From assembly GCA_041164425.1 (NCBI GenBank), contig JBEAPO010000115.1, positions 1-14,866 of the forward strand: DNA of 14,866 nucleotides. The letters run 5' to 3'. How positions within the stretch are numbered: position 1 is the first letter of the stretch; each line of letters opens with the position of its first letter. The translations under genes were made by a program, and so were the position numbers. The DNA comes from F1-20-MAGs119 sp041164425. GTDB lineage: Bacteria; Actinomycetota; Acidimicrobiia; Acidimicrobiales; Ilumatobacteraceae. Below, piece after piece: positions 6,908-14,387 of this stretch. A model generated the notes under the pieces. That model was not told where the DNA came from, did not search any database, and was given only the letters and a program-made list of their open reading frames with translations.

Positions 6908-7651
6908 ATGGTCTGTCTTCTGGGCCTTGGGGATCTCGGCCTGATCGCACTGATCGTCGCCATCGCCGCTTGTGCGCAAATGGTTTCGGGCTTCGGCTTC
7001 GCGTTGATGGCAGTGCCAATGATGGGCCTTGCCGTCGACTTGAAGACAGCGGTCGTCGTCTCGACGATTTGTGGCACTGGCTCGAACACCTTTCAGGCAA
7101 TCAAGGACGGCCGGTCGCGCGACGATCGTCTCGTGCGGCTGTTGGTCGCGGCTTCCTTCCTGGGGATGCCGTTCGGCATCGTCGTTCTGGATCGGGTCGA
7201 GCTCGACGCACTGCGTGTCGCGATCGGGATTTTCGTTCTGCTTGCGCTCGTCTCGGTCATGAAGGAGCATGGGCCGTCCAGCGCGGGTGGCCGCCCGCTG
7301 GAGTTCGTAGCCGGCTTCGTTTCGGGGGTTCTCGCGACGTCGACGTCGACCAACGGCCCGCCACTCGTTTTGTTGTTGCGCTCTCGGGGCCTCGCGCCGG
7401 AGGTGTTCCGTGCGACGGTCAACACCGTTTTCAGCATCGTTTCGATAACAAGCATCGCAACGTTCGCCGTGGCGGGAAAGATCACGGCTACGACGTTGGT
7501 CGCGACCGTCGTCGCCCTCCCGGGCCTGGCATGCGGCATGTACGCGGGGGCTCGCCTACGTGGGGCGTTGTCACCGGAGGCTTTCTGGCGTCTCGTGGCG
7601 CTGCTGCTCGCCGCCACGGCAGTCAGTTCGATCTTGACCGGCTTGTTGTGA
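6908..7651 (+). CDS. TSUP (TauE/SafE) family membrane transporter
   Basis: This 247-residue, strongly hydrophobic protein has about eight predicted membrane segments in two related halves. SGFGFALMAVP (27-37) marks the first half; NGPPLVLLLRSRGL and FRATVNTVFS mark the second, the pattern of the TSUP (formerly DUF81) family. Members move sulfite, sulfonates or small organic anions, usually outward, across the cytoplasmic membrane. The ATG follows the aminotransferase stop by 6 nt with no clear Shine-Dalgarno, so translational coupling is likely. Context suggests export or uptake of a carboxylate or other anion linked to the heterocycle/ureide pathway. The gene ends 7 bp from the convergent MBL-fold gene, leaving no room for a conventional terminator outside coding sequence. 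Confidence 0.88.
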   Translation: MVCLLGLGDLGLIALIVAIAACAQMVSGFGFALMAVPMMGLAVDLKTAVVVSTICGTGSNTFQAIKDGRSRDDRLVRLLVAASFLGMPFGIVVLDRVELDALRVAIGIFVLLALVSVMKEHGPSSAGGRPLEFVAGFVSGVLATSTSTNGPPLVLLLRSRGLAPEVFRATVNTVFSIVSITSIATFAVAGKITATTLVATVVALPGLACGMYAGARLRGALSPEAFWRLVALLLAATAVSSILTGLL

Positions 7652-7658
7652 CGCGTTT

Positions 7659-8381
7659 CTAGCGGCCCGGCCCGAACCACTCCATCCAGGCATCCTTGTC
7701 ACGAGTTCGATACACGTAGTTCGACGTTCGCACCGTCGACATCGGTGCGCTGGGTGGCGCCGAGTATTGGTGGCCCGGGTAGACCGTCGTCTGGTCGGGT
7801 AGACGCGCCAGTGTCTGCAGGCTCTCGTACATCTGCTCGGCGTCGGATCCCGGGAGGTCGGTGCGACCGCAACCATCGAGGAAGAGAGTGTCGCCTGAGA
7901 CGAGACACCCGCAGGCGAGGAAGCACTGGCTACCCGGGGTGTGTCCTGGCGTGTGAACGAACGTGATGTTGATGTCTCCGACCGAAAGCGTGTCGCCCGC
8001 GTCGTGCGCAATCAGGTGAGATGCGTCAACCTCGGTGGTGCGGATCACCCAAGGCACCTCTGCTTCGTTCACGTGCACGGGTACATCGTGCTTCTCCAAG
8101 AGATGCGCGATTCCGTCGATTCGATGACCCATCATCGAGCCACCGATGTGGTCAGGGTGGTAGTGCGTTGCGAGGACACCCGTCAGATTCATTCCGTCGG
8201 CCTCGATGACGCCGAGCAATTCGTCGATCGCGTAGGCGGGGTCGACGAGCACGCATTCACGGGTCAGTCGATCACCCAGTAGATACACGTAGTTCACCAT
8301 CTGGGCCGCGAGACCATTTCGAACCGCGAAATCCCGACCGGAGAGGAGTTGACGAAAGTAGAACCTGTCTTCGACGTCCAT
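7659..8381 (-). CDS. MBL-fold metallo-hydrolase, glyoxalase II-like
   Basis: This 240-residue metallo-beta-lactamase-fold protein carries the complete dinuclear metal site: HYHPDH (H73, H75, D77, H78), HTPGHTPGS (H147), SGDTLFLDGCGRTDLPG (D164) and YPGHQY (H204). The motifs and length resemble hydroxyacylglutathione hydrolases and related thioesterases or persulfide dioxygenases. In a mycothiol-using organism the thiol substrate would not be glutathione, but nothing in the sequence names it. The ATG at 8381 is preceded by TAACCT and six bases, a leaderless layout. It is divergent from the ProA-like gene across 33 bp and convergent with the TSUP gene. Cytoplasmic; no signal peptide. Confidence 0.88.
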   Translation of the reverse strand: MDVEDRFYFRQLLSGRDFAVRNGLAAQMVNYVYLLGDRLTRECVLVDPAYAIDELLGVIEADGMNLTGVLATHYHPDHIGGSMMGHRIDGIAHLLEKHDVPVHVNEAEVPWVIRTTEVDASHLIAHDAGDTLSVGDINITFVHTPGHTPGSQCFLACGCLVSGDTLFLDGCGRTDLPGSDAEQMYESLQTLARLPDQTTVYPGHQYSAPPSAPMSTVRTSNYVYRTRDKDAWMEWFGPGR

Positions 8382-8387
8382 GGGAAC

Positions 8388-8393
8388 AGGTTA
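8388..8393 (-). promoter_or_regulatory. Leaderless-type -10 TAACCT for the MBL-fold gene
   Basis: TAACCT on the minus strand is followed by six bases and then the ATG at 8381, so the transcript would start at the start codon. It sits 5 bp from a -10-like hexamer for the opposite gene, so the two promoters nearly overlap. Confidence 0.42.
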
Positions 8394-8398
8394 TGGCG

Positions 8399-8404
8399 TA
8401 CCCT
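8399..8404 (+). promoter_or_regulatory. -10-like hexamer TACCCT for the ProA-like gene
   Basis: TACCCT lies 10 nt before the ATG at 8415, implying a leader of about 3-4 nt. A 5-bp inverted repeat (CAGGT 8387-8391, ACCTG 8410-8414) flanks both -10 candidates and could be an operator, though this short match may be chance. Confidence 0.25.
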
Positions 8405-8414
8405 GTCGTACCTG

Positions 8415-9893
8415 ATGAACGGTCGATCAGAGAATTCAGGACCCGTCGGCGAGCCGATCGGCAATGTTCGTGTCGGTGATCGCGTTCTGGTCGGGGATCG
8501 ACTCGTTTCACTGACCGGCGAGATGGTCGACGCACTGACGACCGGTGGGCGGTTGATTCCGCTGCGTTCGAGCGGATCGGTCCTTGTCGTGCCGCCTGGT
8601 GTCCGCAGCCTCGTCGACGATTGTGTCACCCGAGCAGTCGAGGGTTTTGAAGGATTGCAAGGCGTGCCACCGGAAAATGTCGATGAGTTTTTCCGTGTCT
8701 TTGCCGACAAGGTCGATAGCGATGATTCATTCGCCCCCGTCCTCGAGGCGAATCGTGACGATGTGCGTCTGGCACGCGAACGCGGTCGCGCGACGGGTCG
8801 CCTCGAGATCACACCCAAGATGCGTGCCGACATGGCCGCTGGATTGCGGATGTGGGCCGTTCTCGACTTCGAACGACTGGGAACGCTTTCTCGGGTCGAC
8901 CACGACGGCTGGACCGTCGAGTCCTGGCGTGCACCGTTGGGAGTGGTGGCTTTCGTTTTCGAAGGTCGCCCGAACGTTTTCGCCGATGCCACTGGAGTTT
9001 TGAAGAGTGGAAACTCCGTTGTCTTTCGCATCGGAAGTGACGCTCTGGGTACGGCTCGCGCGATCCGGGATCACTTGCTGGTACCGGCACTCGACGCGTC
9101 CGGTTTGCCGCAGGGGGCCGTCAACCTCGTTGATTCACCCGAGCATGCTGCTGGTTGGGCGCTCTTCGACGATTCACGACTCTCGCTCGCTGTCGCTCGC
9201 GGTTCGGGTTCCGCGGTCGACCAGTTGGGTCAGATTGCGCGACAGTGTGGAACACCGGTTTCGCTTCACGGAACGGGCGGCGCGTGGCTCGTTGTCGGTT
9301 CGCGCTTCTCGCGAGACCGCCTCGTTTCCTGCATCGTGAATTCGCTCGACCGCAAGGTGTGCAACACTCTGAACACACTCGTGGTGCTCGAAGAGAACAA
9401 AGAAGCTGCACTGTCAGCGGTCGGCGAATCTCTCCGGATCGTCGCGAAGCGACACGGATCGATTGTGGTCCATTGCCCCGACACGGTCGGTGCTTCGATC
9501 GATCCGCACGGATCACTCGACCTTCGCACGGAGGCCGTTGATCCGGGGAATGAATGGGAGTGGGACACGACGCCCGAGATCACGTTGTTCGTGGCGCGGT
9601 CTGTCGGCGATGCGGTGTCGAGTTTCAATCGACACAGCCCGCGGTTCGTGCTTTCCGTCGTTTCCGACGACGACGGCGAGATCACGATGGCGTGGGAGAA
9701 CAGCGAGTCACCATTCTTCGGCGACGGCTTCACGCGATGGGTCGACGGTCAGTTCGCCCTCGAGCGACCGGAACTCGGCCTTGCCAATTGGCAACATGGA
9801 CGGCTACTCGGAAGAGGTGGAGTCCTTTCGGGCGATGGCGTTCACTCGGTGCGACTGCGAGTCAGCCAGAGTGACCCGCAACTTCATCGCTGA
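8415..9893 (+). CDS. ProA-like aldehyde dehydrogenase (glutamate-5-semialdehyde dehydrogenase family)
   Basis: This 492-residue protein contains a glutamyl-phosphate reductase-type aldehyde dehydrogenase core. Visible are LEANRDDVRLARERG and the following helix, the cofactor-side PLGVVAFVFEGRPNVFAD and GVLKSGNSVVFRIGS, LPQGAVNLVD, and the catalytic cysteine in DRKVCNTLNTL (Cys316). The C-terminal HSPRFVLSV and DGFTRW replace the usual NASTRFADG-type region. ProA makes glutamate 5-semialdehyde for proline synthesis, using NADPH. Oddities: about 85 extra N-terminal residues precede the ProA core, overall length exceeds the usual 410-430, and no proB is adjacent. A TTG at 8349 in the same frame would lengthen it by 22 residues but would overlap the divergent gene's 5' end, so ATG 8415 is preferred. 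It could be the proline enzyme or a paralogue reducing another acyl phosphate. The family is certain, the substrate is not. Confidence 0.8.
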   Translation: MNGRSENSGPVGEPIGNVRVGDRVLVGDRLVSLTGEMVDALTTGGRLIPLRSSGSVLVVPPGVRSLVDDCVTRAVEGFEGLQGVPPENVDEFFRVFADKVDSDDSFAPVLEANRDDVRLARERGRATGRLEITPKMRADMAAGLRMWAVLDFERLGTLSRVDHDGWTVESWRAPLGVVAFVFEGRPNVFADATGVLKSGNSVVFRIGSDALGTARAIRDHLLVPALDASGLPQGAVNLVDSPEHAAGWALFDDSRLSLAVARGSGSAVDQLGQIARQCGTPVSLHGTGGAWLVVGSRFSRDRLVSCIVNSLDRKVCNTLNTLVVLEENKEAALSAVGESLRIVAKRHGSIVVHCPDTVGASIDPHGSLDLRTEAVDPGNEWEWDTTPEITLFVARSVGDAVSSFNRHSPRFVLSVVSDDDGEITMAWENSESPFFGDGFTRWVDGQFALERPELGLANWQHGRLLGRGGVLSGDGVHSVRLRVSQSDPQLHR

Positions 9894-9895
9894 CC

Positions 9896-10609
9896 TCACT
9901 CGATCACGTCTTCGATCGGAAGATCCATGTGAAGCATTGCGGGCAGACCGCTTTCGAAGTCGCCGACCCACGGCAGAGAGCGCGCTTGACCGAGGCTGCG
10001 TCGACTGCCGGTGAGTCGGAGAAGCTCCCACACGGGCGTCGGTGACACACCCGCCGCATCGAGATCGAGTCGAAGGCGCACATCACCGGAACCGCACTTC
10101 CAGTCGCGACCGCCTGCCCGGAACACGACCGATCCGAATTGCCGGCGATCGAGATCGTTCGACATAAGCCAGGTGCCGACTTCCATGGCGGCCACGACGC
10201 CGCTGGTGTCGCGACCTCCGGGCATGTCGATGGCGTGGCGAAGATCGTGTTCATGGACCACCGTGTCATAAGACAGGGGCACCGCAAGACGACGCGTCTC
10301 AGCGGCCATCTCTTCGAATACCGGACCAACGGATGACCATTCTTCGAGAAGACCGTCGAGGTCGACGCTGCGCCGCGCTTCGATGATCGCGTCGACCCAG
10401 GCCTGCGAATCGGAACCCGGGGGATTACCGCGGACGATTTCTGCCGCGAGACCCGCGACGTGCGCGATCAGATCGTGCACCGACCAAGCAGGGCACGTCT
10501 GCACCGGTTGATCAGCGACCTCACGGGTGATGCCGTCGAGCAGTGTCGTGATTCGGCGACGTGCAAGGAAGTATTCGTGTGCAAGCTGTTGTGCGTCGAA
10601 CTGATTCAT
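9896..10609 (-). CDS. Mycothiol-dependent maleylpyruvate isomerase family protein (DinB-like fold)
   Basis: This 237-residue protein has the pattern of the actinobacterial mycothiol-dependent maleylpyruvate isomerase/DinB superfamily: TCPAWSVHDLIAHVAGL (38-54) with a likely metal-binding His50, then VHEHDLRHAID (118-128) rich in histidine and acid. The C-terminal part includes WELLRLTGSRRSLGQA, typical of these proteins. Family members transfer or isomerise substrates through mycothiol, but most are uncharacterised. Its ATG overlaps the panC stop by 4 bp (ATGA), so it is the last gene of the pantothenate run and translated by coupling. It ends 2 bp from the convergent ProA-like gene. A role in pantothenate or coenzyme A metabolism is suggested only by position. 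It supports an actinobacterial host. Confidence 0.82.
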   Translation of the reverse strand: MNQFDAQQLAHEYFLARRRITTLLDGITREVADQPVQTCPAWSVHDLIAHVAGLAAEIVRGNPPGSDSQAWVDAIIEARRSVDLDGLLEEWSSVGPVFEEMAAETRRLAVPLSYDTVVHEHDLRHAIDMPGGRDTSGVVAAMEVGTWLMSNDLDRRQFGSVVFRAGGRDWKCGSGDVRLRLDLDAAGVSPTPVWELLRLTGSRRSLGQARSLPWVGDFESGLPAMLHMDLPIEDVIE

Positions 10610-11469
10610 CGAGGTCCCTCGTGCGTTCCCTTCACCGTGACGTTGTCGATCAACCGAACGCCGTCAACCCGGGCGGCAATCACGACCACCGCGTTGATCG
10701 TGTCCGCGCCGTGGACAACCTCCAACGAATCACCGTCGACGACTTCGAGGTACTCGACATCGACACCCGCGAGGCTGGCGAGAGCATCGAGCGCGTGCTG
10801 TCGGGCGCGATCGGCCGCTTCACCACTGCGCATCATGGCGGCCGCCTCGCCTATCGCGCGAGAGAGACCCGCGGCCACCGCGCGGCCCTCGCGGGTGAGC
10901 TTGACGTTCCTACTCGACATCGCGAGACCGTCGGATTCGCGAACCGTCGGGCACCCCACGATCTCGATCGGCAGATCGAAGTCACGCACCATTCGGCGAA
11001 CGATCGCCAATTGCTGGAAGTCCTTCTGTCCGAAAAATGCGAGGTCCGGTGTCACGGAGTTGAAGAGCTTCAAGACGACGGTTGCCATTCCTGCGAAATG
11101 ACCCGGACGCTGTGCACCCTCGAGGACGTCTCCGAGCCGACCGGGTGCAACGGCCGTGTCGAAACCGTCCGGATAAAGATCCGCGACGCTCGGCTTCCAG
11201 AGGAGGTCCACGCCGGCCGCTCGACACGTTTCCTCGTCGGATTCATCGGTCCTTGGATACGACGCCAGGTCGGCAGGGTCGTTGAACTGAAGGGGATTCA
11301 CGAAAATTGAGGCGACGACGTAGCAGCCCTCCGCGCAGGCCCGACGAATCAACGACGCATGGCCCTCGTGCAGAGCCCCCATGGTCGGAACGAAAGCGAC
11401 GAGCCGACCGGACATCCTCGCCGCTTTGATCGTGTCACGAAGTTCGACGATCGTGGTGACCGTGCGCAA
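10606..11469 (-). CDS. panC: Pantothenate synthetase
   Basis: This 287-residue enzyme condenses pantoate with beta-alanine using ATP to give pantothenate, in the cytoplasm. It is a nucleotidyltransferase with every landmark in place: PTMGALHEGH (28-37, the HIGH-type ATP motif with H34 and H37), FVNPLQFN (56-63), DLAFFGQKDFQQ (142-153), and SSRN (185-188) for pantoyl-adenylate binding. The start is TTG at 11469, 14 nt after the panB stop; no ATG or GTG is available upstream in frame, and the N-terminus aligns normally with the family. It overlaps the following isomerase-family gene by 4 bp. Note that the beta-alanine this enzyme needs is what a beta-ureidopropionase would make, but nothing ties it to the carbamoylases at 3283-5452. 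Confidence 0.96.
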   Translation of the reverse strand: MRTVTTIVELRDTIKAARMSGRLVAFVPTMGALHEGHASLIRRACAEGCYVVASIFVNPLQFNDPADLASYPRTDESDEETCRAAGVDLLWKPSVADLYPDGFDTAVAPGRLGDVLEGAQRPGHFAGMATVVLKLFNSVTPDLAFFGQKDFQQLAIVRRMVRDFDLPIEIVGCPTVRESDGLAMSSRNVKLTREGRAVAAGLSRAIGEAAAMMRSGEAADRARQHALDALASLAGVDVEYLEVVDGDSLEVVHGADTINAVVVIAARVDGVRLIDNVTVKGTHEGPR

Positions 11470-11483
11470 AGCGGCTACCGGCC

Positions 11484-12305
11484 CTATTCGAACGAATGGG
11501 CGTTGTCGGGCCAGGTACCGCCGCGAACCTCGTCGACGTACTGGCGACAGGCAGTGGTGCTCGATTCACGAAGGTCCACGAACTTCTTGGTGAACGAAAG
11601 TTCGCGGGTCGAAAGCCCGAGGACGTCGTGCAGGACGAGAACCTGACCATCACACTGGGGACCCGCGCCGATCCCGATCGTCGGAATCGACAGTTTCGAG
11701 GTGATCTCCGCGGCCAACGGAGCCGGAATGCCTTCGAGAACCACTGCAAACGCACCCGCTTGTTCGACTGCGTGGGCGTCTTCGAGAAGACGCTGGCGTC
11801 CACCGGCCTCGTAGCCGTCGCGGCGTCCTTGAACCTTGTGGCCGCCCATTCGGTGCACGCTCTGTGGGGTGAGACCGATGTGCCCCATCACGGGAATGTC
11901 GGAATCGGCGATTGCCCGAATCGAATCCGCAACAGTGAGTCCGCCCTCGAGTTTCACGGCCTGTGCTCCGGCCTTGATCAGGCGGACTGAGTTCGCAACC
12001 GCTTGGCTTGCACCGACCTGGTAACTGCCGAATGGCAGGTCGCCGACGACGAGAGCCTTCGGAGCCGCGCGCCGCACGAGCCGCACGTGGTATTCCATCT
12101 CTTCCATCGTGACCGGAATCGTGTTCGCTTCGCCTTGAACCGTTGTCGCCACGGAATCGCCGACCAGGATGACGTCGACCCCTGCCGCATCGACGATCGA
12201 CGCGAAGGTGGCGTCGTAGGCGGTGATCATCGCAATCTTGTCGCCACGTGACTTCATCTCTGCGAGAAGCGGAGCCGTGACGGCCTTGCGGGGGGATGTG
12301 CTCAT
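11484..12305 (-). CDS. panB: 3-Methyl-2-oxobutanoate hydroxymethyltransferase (ketopantoate hydroxymethyltransferase)
   Basis: This 273-residue TIM-barrel enzyme transfers a hydroxymethyl group from methylene-tetrahydrofolate to 2-oxoisovalerate, giving ketopantoate for coenzyme A synthesis. Signature stretches are MITAYD, ILVGDSVA (metal ligand Asp50), VVGDLPFGSY (Asp89), AVKLEGG (Lys118, Glu120), MGHIGLTPQS and VLEGIP (Glu191, presumed catalytic). An in-frame ATG at 12395 exists but would overlap the nitroreductase gene by 49 bp and add 30 residues of no family likeness; ATG 12305 gives the usual N-terminus (MSTSPRKAV). It follows the nitroreductase after 41 nt and precedes panC by 14 nt. 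panD and panE are not in the window. Confidence 0.96.
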   Translation of the reverse strand: MSTSPRKAVTAPLLAEMKSRGDKIAMITAYDATFASIVDAAGVDVILVGDSVATTVQGEANTIPVTMEEMEYHVRLVRRAAPKALVVGDLPFGSYQVGASQAVANSVRLIKAGAQAVKLEGGLTVADSIRAIADSDIPVMGHIGLTPQSVHRMGGHKVQGRRDGYEAGGRQRLLEDAHAVEQAGAFAVVLEGIPAPLAAEITSKLSIPTIGIGAGPQCDGQVLVLHDVLGLSTRELSFTKKFVDLRESSTTACRQYVDEVRGGTWPDNAHSFE

Positions 12306-12346
12306 CGGTGGGGTGACCTCGGGTGCGACGCTGAACCAGTCGAACG

Positions 12347-13003
12347 CTACTGCCAGAGCGGCGCGTCGACCCTCCACGAGACGGGTGTTCCCCATGAATC
12401 TTGGAAGGTCACTTCATGGGCCGGCTGGCGCTTGGCGACGCCCCAACGTCCGGTGGGGTACCCGAGGGTGACCATTGCCATCGGCACCCATTCACCCGGC
12501 GCGGGAGCTCCCAGAATGTCGAGGACCTGTTGCGTGTGCTTCTTGAAGAGAAGGGTCGTCAAGGCCGAGCCGATGCCTTCGGCGGTCGCGGCCAGTTGGA
12601 GGCTCCACAGAGCGGGGTAGATCGAGCTTTCGCCGTTCGGTTTCCCCCAAGCGAAGACGATGAGAGGCACCTTGTCGAGATTGTCGGCGAGCCACTCGGC
12701 GCTCGCGTTCGTCTTCTTGGCCTGAATGACTTCGGGGTCGTTCGGGTCACCGCTCTGGATCAGATCCATGACGGCCTTGTACTGGGTCGCATTCAAATCC
12801 GTGAGACCCTCACGGTAGAGGCGCTGGAGTTGAGCCTTCTTCCCCGGGTCCGTCAAGAGAAGGAACCGCCATTTCTGTTGGTTGCCCCCCGATGGTGCGC
12901 GGATCGCCGCATCGAGCAACTTCATGACGACGTCTTCGGGAATCGCGTCGGGCTTGACCCTTCGCATGGCCCGCGTCGTGTAGAGGGCGTTGTAGAGATC
13001 CAT
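12347..13003 (-). CDS. Nitroreductase family flavoprotein
   Basis: This 218-residue protein has the FMN-binding nitroreductase pattern: an N-terminal TTRAMRRVKPDAIPEDV, then AAIRAPSGGNQQKWRFLL (33-50), where the serine and asparagine contact FMN, and a C-terminal IYPALWSLQLAATAEGIGS followed by MAMVTLGYPTG. Family members are dimeric NAD(P)H-dependent reductases of nitro groups, quinones or enones, or dehydrogenate amino-acid derivatives. The substrate cannot be told from this sequence. It lies 15 nt after the SnoaL-like gene and 41 nt before panB, all on one strand. Its link to pantothenate synthesis is unexplained, and it may simply share the transcript. Confidence 0.87.
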   Translation of the reverse strand: MDLYNALYTTRAMRRVKPDAIPEDVVMKLLDAAIRAPSGGNQQKWRFLLLTDPGKKAQLQRLYREGLTDLNATQYKAVMDLIQSGDPNDPEVIQAKKTNASAEWLADNLDKVPLIVFAWGKPNGESSIYPALWSLQLAATAEGIGSALTTLLFKKHTQQVLDILGAPAPGEWVPMAMVTLGYPTGRWGVAKRQPAHEVTFQDSWGTPVSWRVDAPLWQ

Positions 13004-13018
13004 GGGGTCCGTTTCTTG

Positions 13019-13525
13019 TCAGTCTTTCGAGATGGTTCCGGCACCAATTGCGCGCGCCAGATCAAAGATAGCCATGCTGCCGGTTCGCCAGCGAACGGTC
13101 AGCATGCACTTCGAGATTCTCCACGCGCCGTCGTCGAACACGATTTCATTCGTGTAGTGACCACCGAGCTCACAGAAGTTCCCCGCCCCCGGATGCCCCA
13201 GCCTTTCCATTGTCGCTTCAGAAAACCAATGCTGGGCTCTCAACTCGGTGACGCATATCGCGTGTTGATCACCAACCATCGTCACCATCTGGTTCGACAT
13301 CTGGTGTTGTGTGGCATCGAAGGAACCGTTGGTGCGTCGCACGTTGTCGACCCAGGCATCACGGGGCAGGGAAGCGGCGGGCTTGCCGCTGAAACTGGAG
13401 AAATCGAACTCGCACGGATCGGTGAAGCACTCGGCGTACAGCTCCCAATCCCGCCTGTCGATTCCGGCCGCATACCGATGGCTGACCTCGATGATGGCTC
13501 GGACCACTGAACCCGTCGTCGTCAT
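13019..13525 (-). CDS. SnoaL-like (NTF2-fold) protein
   Basis: This 168-residue protein resembles the SnoaL-like/NTF2 cone-fold domain: an initial helix ending YAAGIDRRDWELYAECF, then FDFSSFSG, a central helix region with a conserved THQMSNQ-like pattern (TQHQMSNQM), a beta strand with ICVTELRAQHWF, and GGHYTNEIVFDDGAWRISKCMLTVRW at the C-terminus. Such proteins are cyclases, isomerases, dehydratases or beta subunits of oxygenases; many are unassigned. The ATG at 13525 overlaps the stop of the ThuA-like gene (ATGA), implying coupling; a longer frame to 13588 adds residues antisense-like to the neighbour and is not preferred. Together with the upstream gene it forms a tight pair. No function can be named. 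Confidence 0.8.
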   Translation of the reverse strand: MTTTGSVVRAIIEVSHRYAAGIDRRDWELYAECFTDPCEFDFSSFSGKPAASLPRDAWVDNVRRTNGSFDATQHQMSNQMVTMVGDQHAICVTELRAQHWFSEATMERLGHPGAGNFCELGGHYTNEIVFDDGAWRISKCMLTVRWRTGSMAIFDLARAIGAGTISKD

Positions 13526-14364
13526 GATGCACCCTTCTTCTGATTGGCCAACCACCCAACAGCGTTGTCGATGATTCTTCGGTACCACGGATTGTCAAAA
13601 GACTCGGGACCCTCTCCGGGCTGCAGATAGACGATGCGTGACTCGCCGACTACGTGCGTCCAAGCCACGGCATTCGATGCGGCTGGATGGGACCACTGCG
13701 GGTTGGTTTCGCGACGCACCGCGGCGTACGCCGAGGCGTGGTGATATGCATCGCGCGGAGCGTCTGTGCGGATCAGGACCTCGACCTCGTCATCGAAAAC
13801 GGGGCACTGGTATGTCTCGTCGACGAGATCGAACGTTGCCGGCAGGCCTTGGCAAACAGGGTGTGAGGAGTTTTCTACGGTGAAGCGCTGCGTGACGTTC
13901 ATCGCGTAGCCGGAGTCGGGATACGCCACTCCGCGAAGTGTCGCCGGGGCATAGTGAAAACGACCCTTCAAAATCTCTGCGAAGCCTTCCCACGTCGGCC
14001 ACGAGGCGATCGAGTGATGCAATGCGAGGATCGGTAAGCCCTTGGACGTGAGGGTTGCCCACGATTCGGCGAGCTCGCTGGGTGGCGAAACAAATTCGGG
14101 GCTCGCACCTCGATTGAACTTGATGCCGGGCATGTCGTACAGGGCCAATACGTCGTACTCGGCGAGCAACGTGGCCGCTCCTGATGCGGTGAAGAATCGC
14201 CCGGCCTCTGGCCAAGAGCACAGGGACACGTCGGCATCGAGCGAGTCGAGCATTCGGCGCAGCGACGGCTCGTCGAATGGATGACCACCCACCAACCACG
14301 CAACGCGAGGACGAAGATGAGGACGAGAATTCAGCCGATCCGCCACGGTTGCCACAGTACCCAT
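13522..14364 (-). CDS. ThuA-like (glutamine amidotransferase-like fold) protein
   Basis: This 280-residue protein matches the ThuA-like group, which has a class I glutamine amidotransferase-like fold and often occurs with sugar-utilisation genes. Supporting stretches are RVAWLVGGHPFDEPS near residue 20, YDVLALYDMPG, LPILALHHSIASWPTWEGF, HPVCQGLPATFDLVDETYQ, and near the C-terminus SRIVYLQPGEGPESF with NPWYRRIIDNAVGWL. The catalytic cysteine of true amidotransferases is absent (histidines HHS at the nucleophile-elbow position), as usual for ThuA. It leads the six-gene minus-strand run and overlaps the SnoaL-like gene by 4 bp. Start: ATG 14364 has no Shine-Dalgarno and a stop codon directly before it. 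A GTG six codons in (14346) lies 7 nt after TACTGT, a leaderless layout, and is an alternative start. Role unknown. Confidence 0.75.
   Translation of the reverse strand: MGTVATVADRLNSRPHLRPRVAWLVGGHPFDEPSLRRMLDSLDADVSLCSWPEAGRFFTASGAATLLAEYDVLALYDMPGIKFNRGASPEFVSPPSELAESWATLTSKGLPILALHHSIASWPTWEGFAEILKGRFHYAPATLRGVAYPDSGYAMNVTQRFTVENSSHPVCQGLPATFDLVDETYQCPVFDDEVEVLIRTDAPRDAYHHASAYAAVRRETNPQWSHPAASNAVAWTHVVGESRIVYLQPGEGPESFDNPWYRRIIDNAVGWLANQKKGAS
14354..14359 (-). promoter_or_regulatory. -10-like TACTGT, possible leaderless start for the ThuA-like gene at 14346
   Basis: TACTGT on the minus strand is followed by 7 nt and then a GTG (14346-14344) in frame with the ThuA-like gene. If used, the first six residues from ATG 14364 are not translated. 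It would drive the six-gene pantothenate run. Confidence 0.3.
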
Positions 14365-14387
14365 TCATGAATCGGGCCGACGAGCGT

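Noticed and set aside
7652..7658. Terminator between the convergent TSUP and MBL-fold genes
   Set aside because: Only 7 bp separate the genes and no stem-loop with a T-run is visible nearby.
8349..8414. TTG start for the ProA-like gene at 8349
   Set aside because: The adjacent AGGAG touches the TTG with no spacing, and the stretch is part of the MBL-fold gene on the other strand. The ATG at 8415 needs no overlap.
9909..9923. TCTTC-N5-GAAGA hairpin between the convergent ProA-like and isomerase-family genes as a terminator
   Set aside because: The stem is 5 bp, there is no T-run, and it lies inside the isomerase-family coding end. Too weak to call.
12306..12395. Longer PanB from ATG 12395
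   Set aside because: It overlaps the nitroreductase 3' end by 49 bp and adds 30 residues without resemblance to PanB.
12401..13510. 369-codon plus-strand frame
   Set aside because: It runs antisense through nitroreductase and SnoaL-like genes with recognisable motifs and itself shows no domain pattern.
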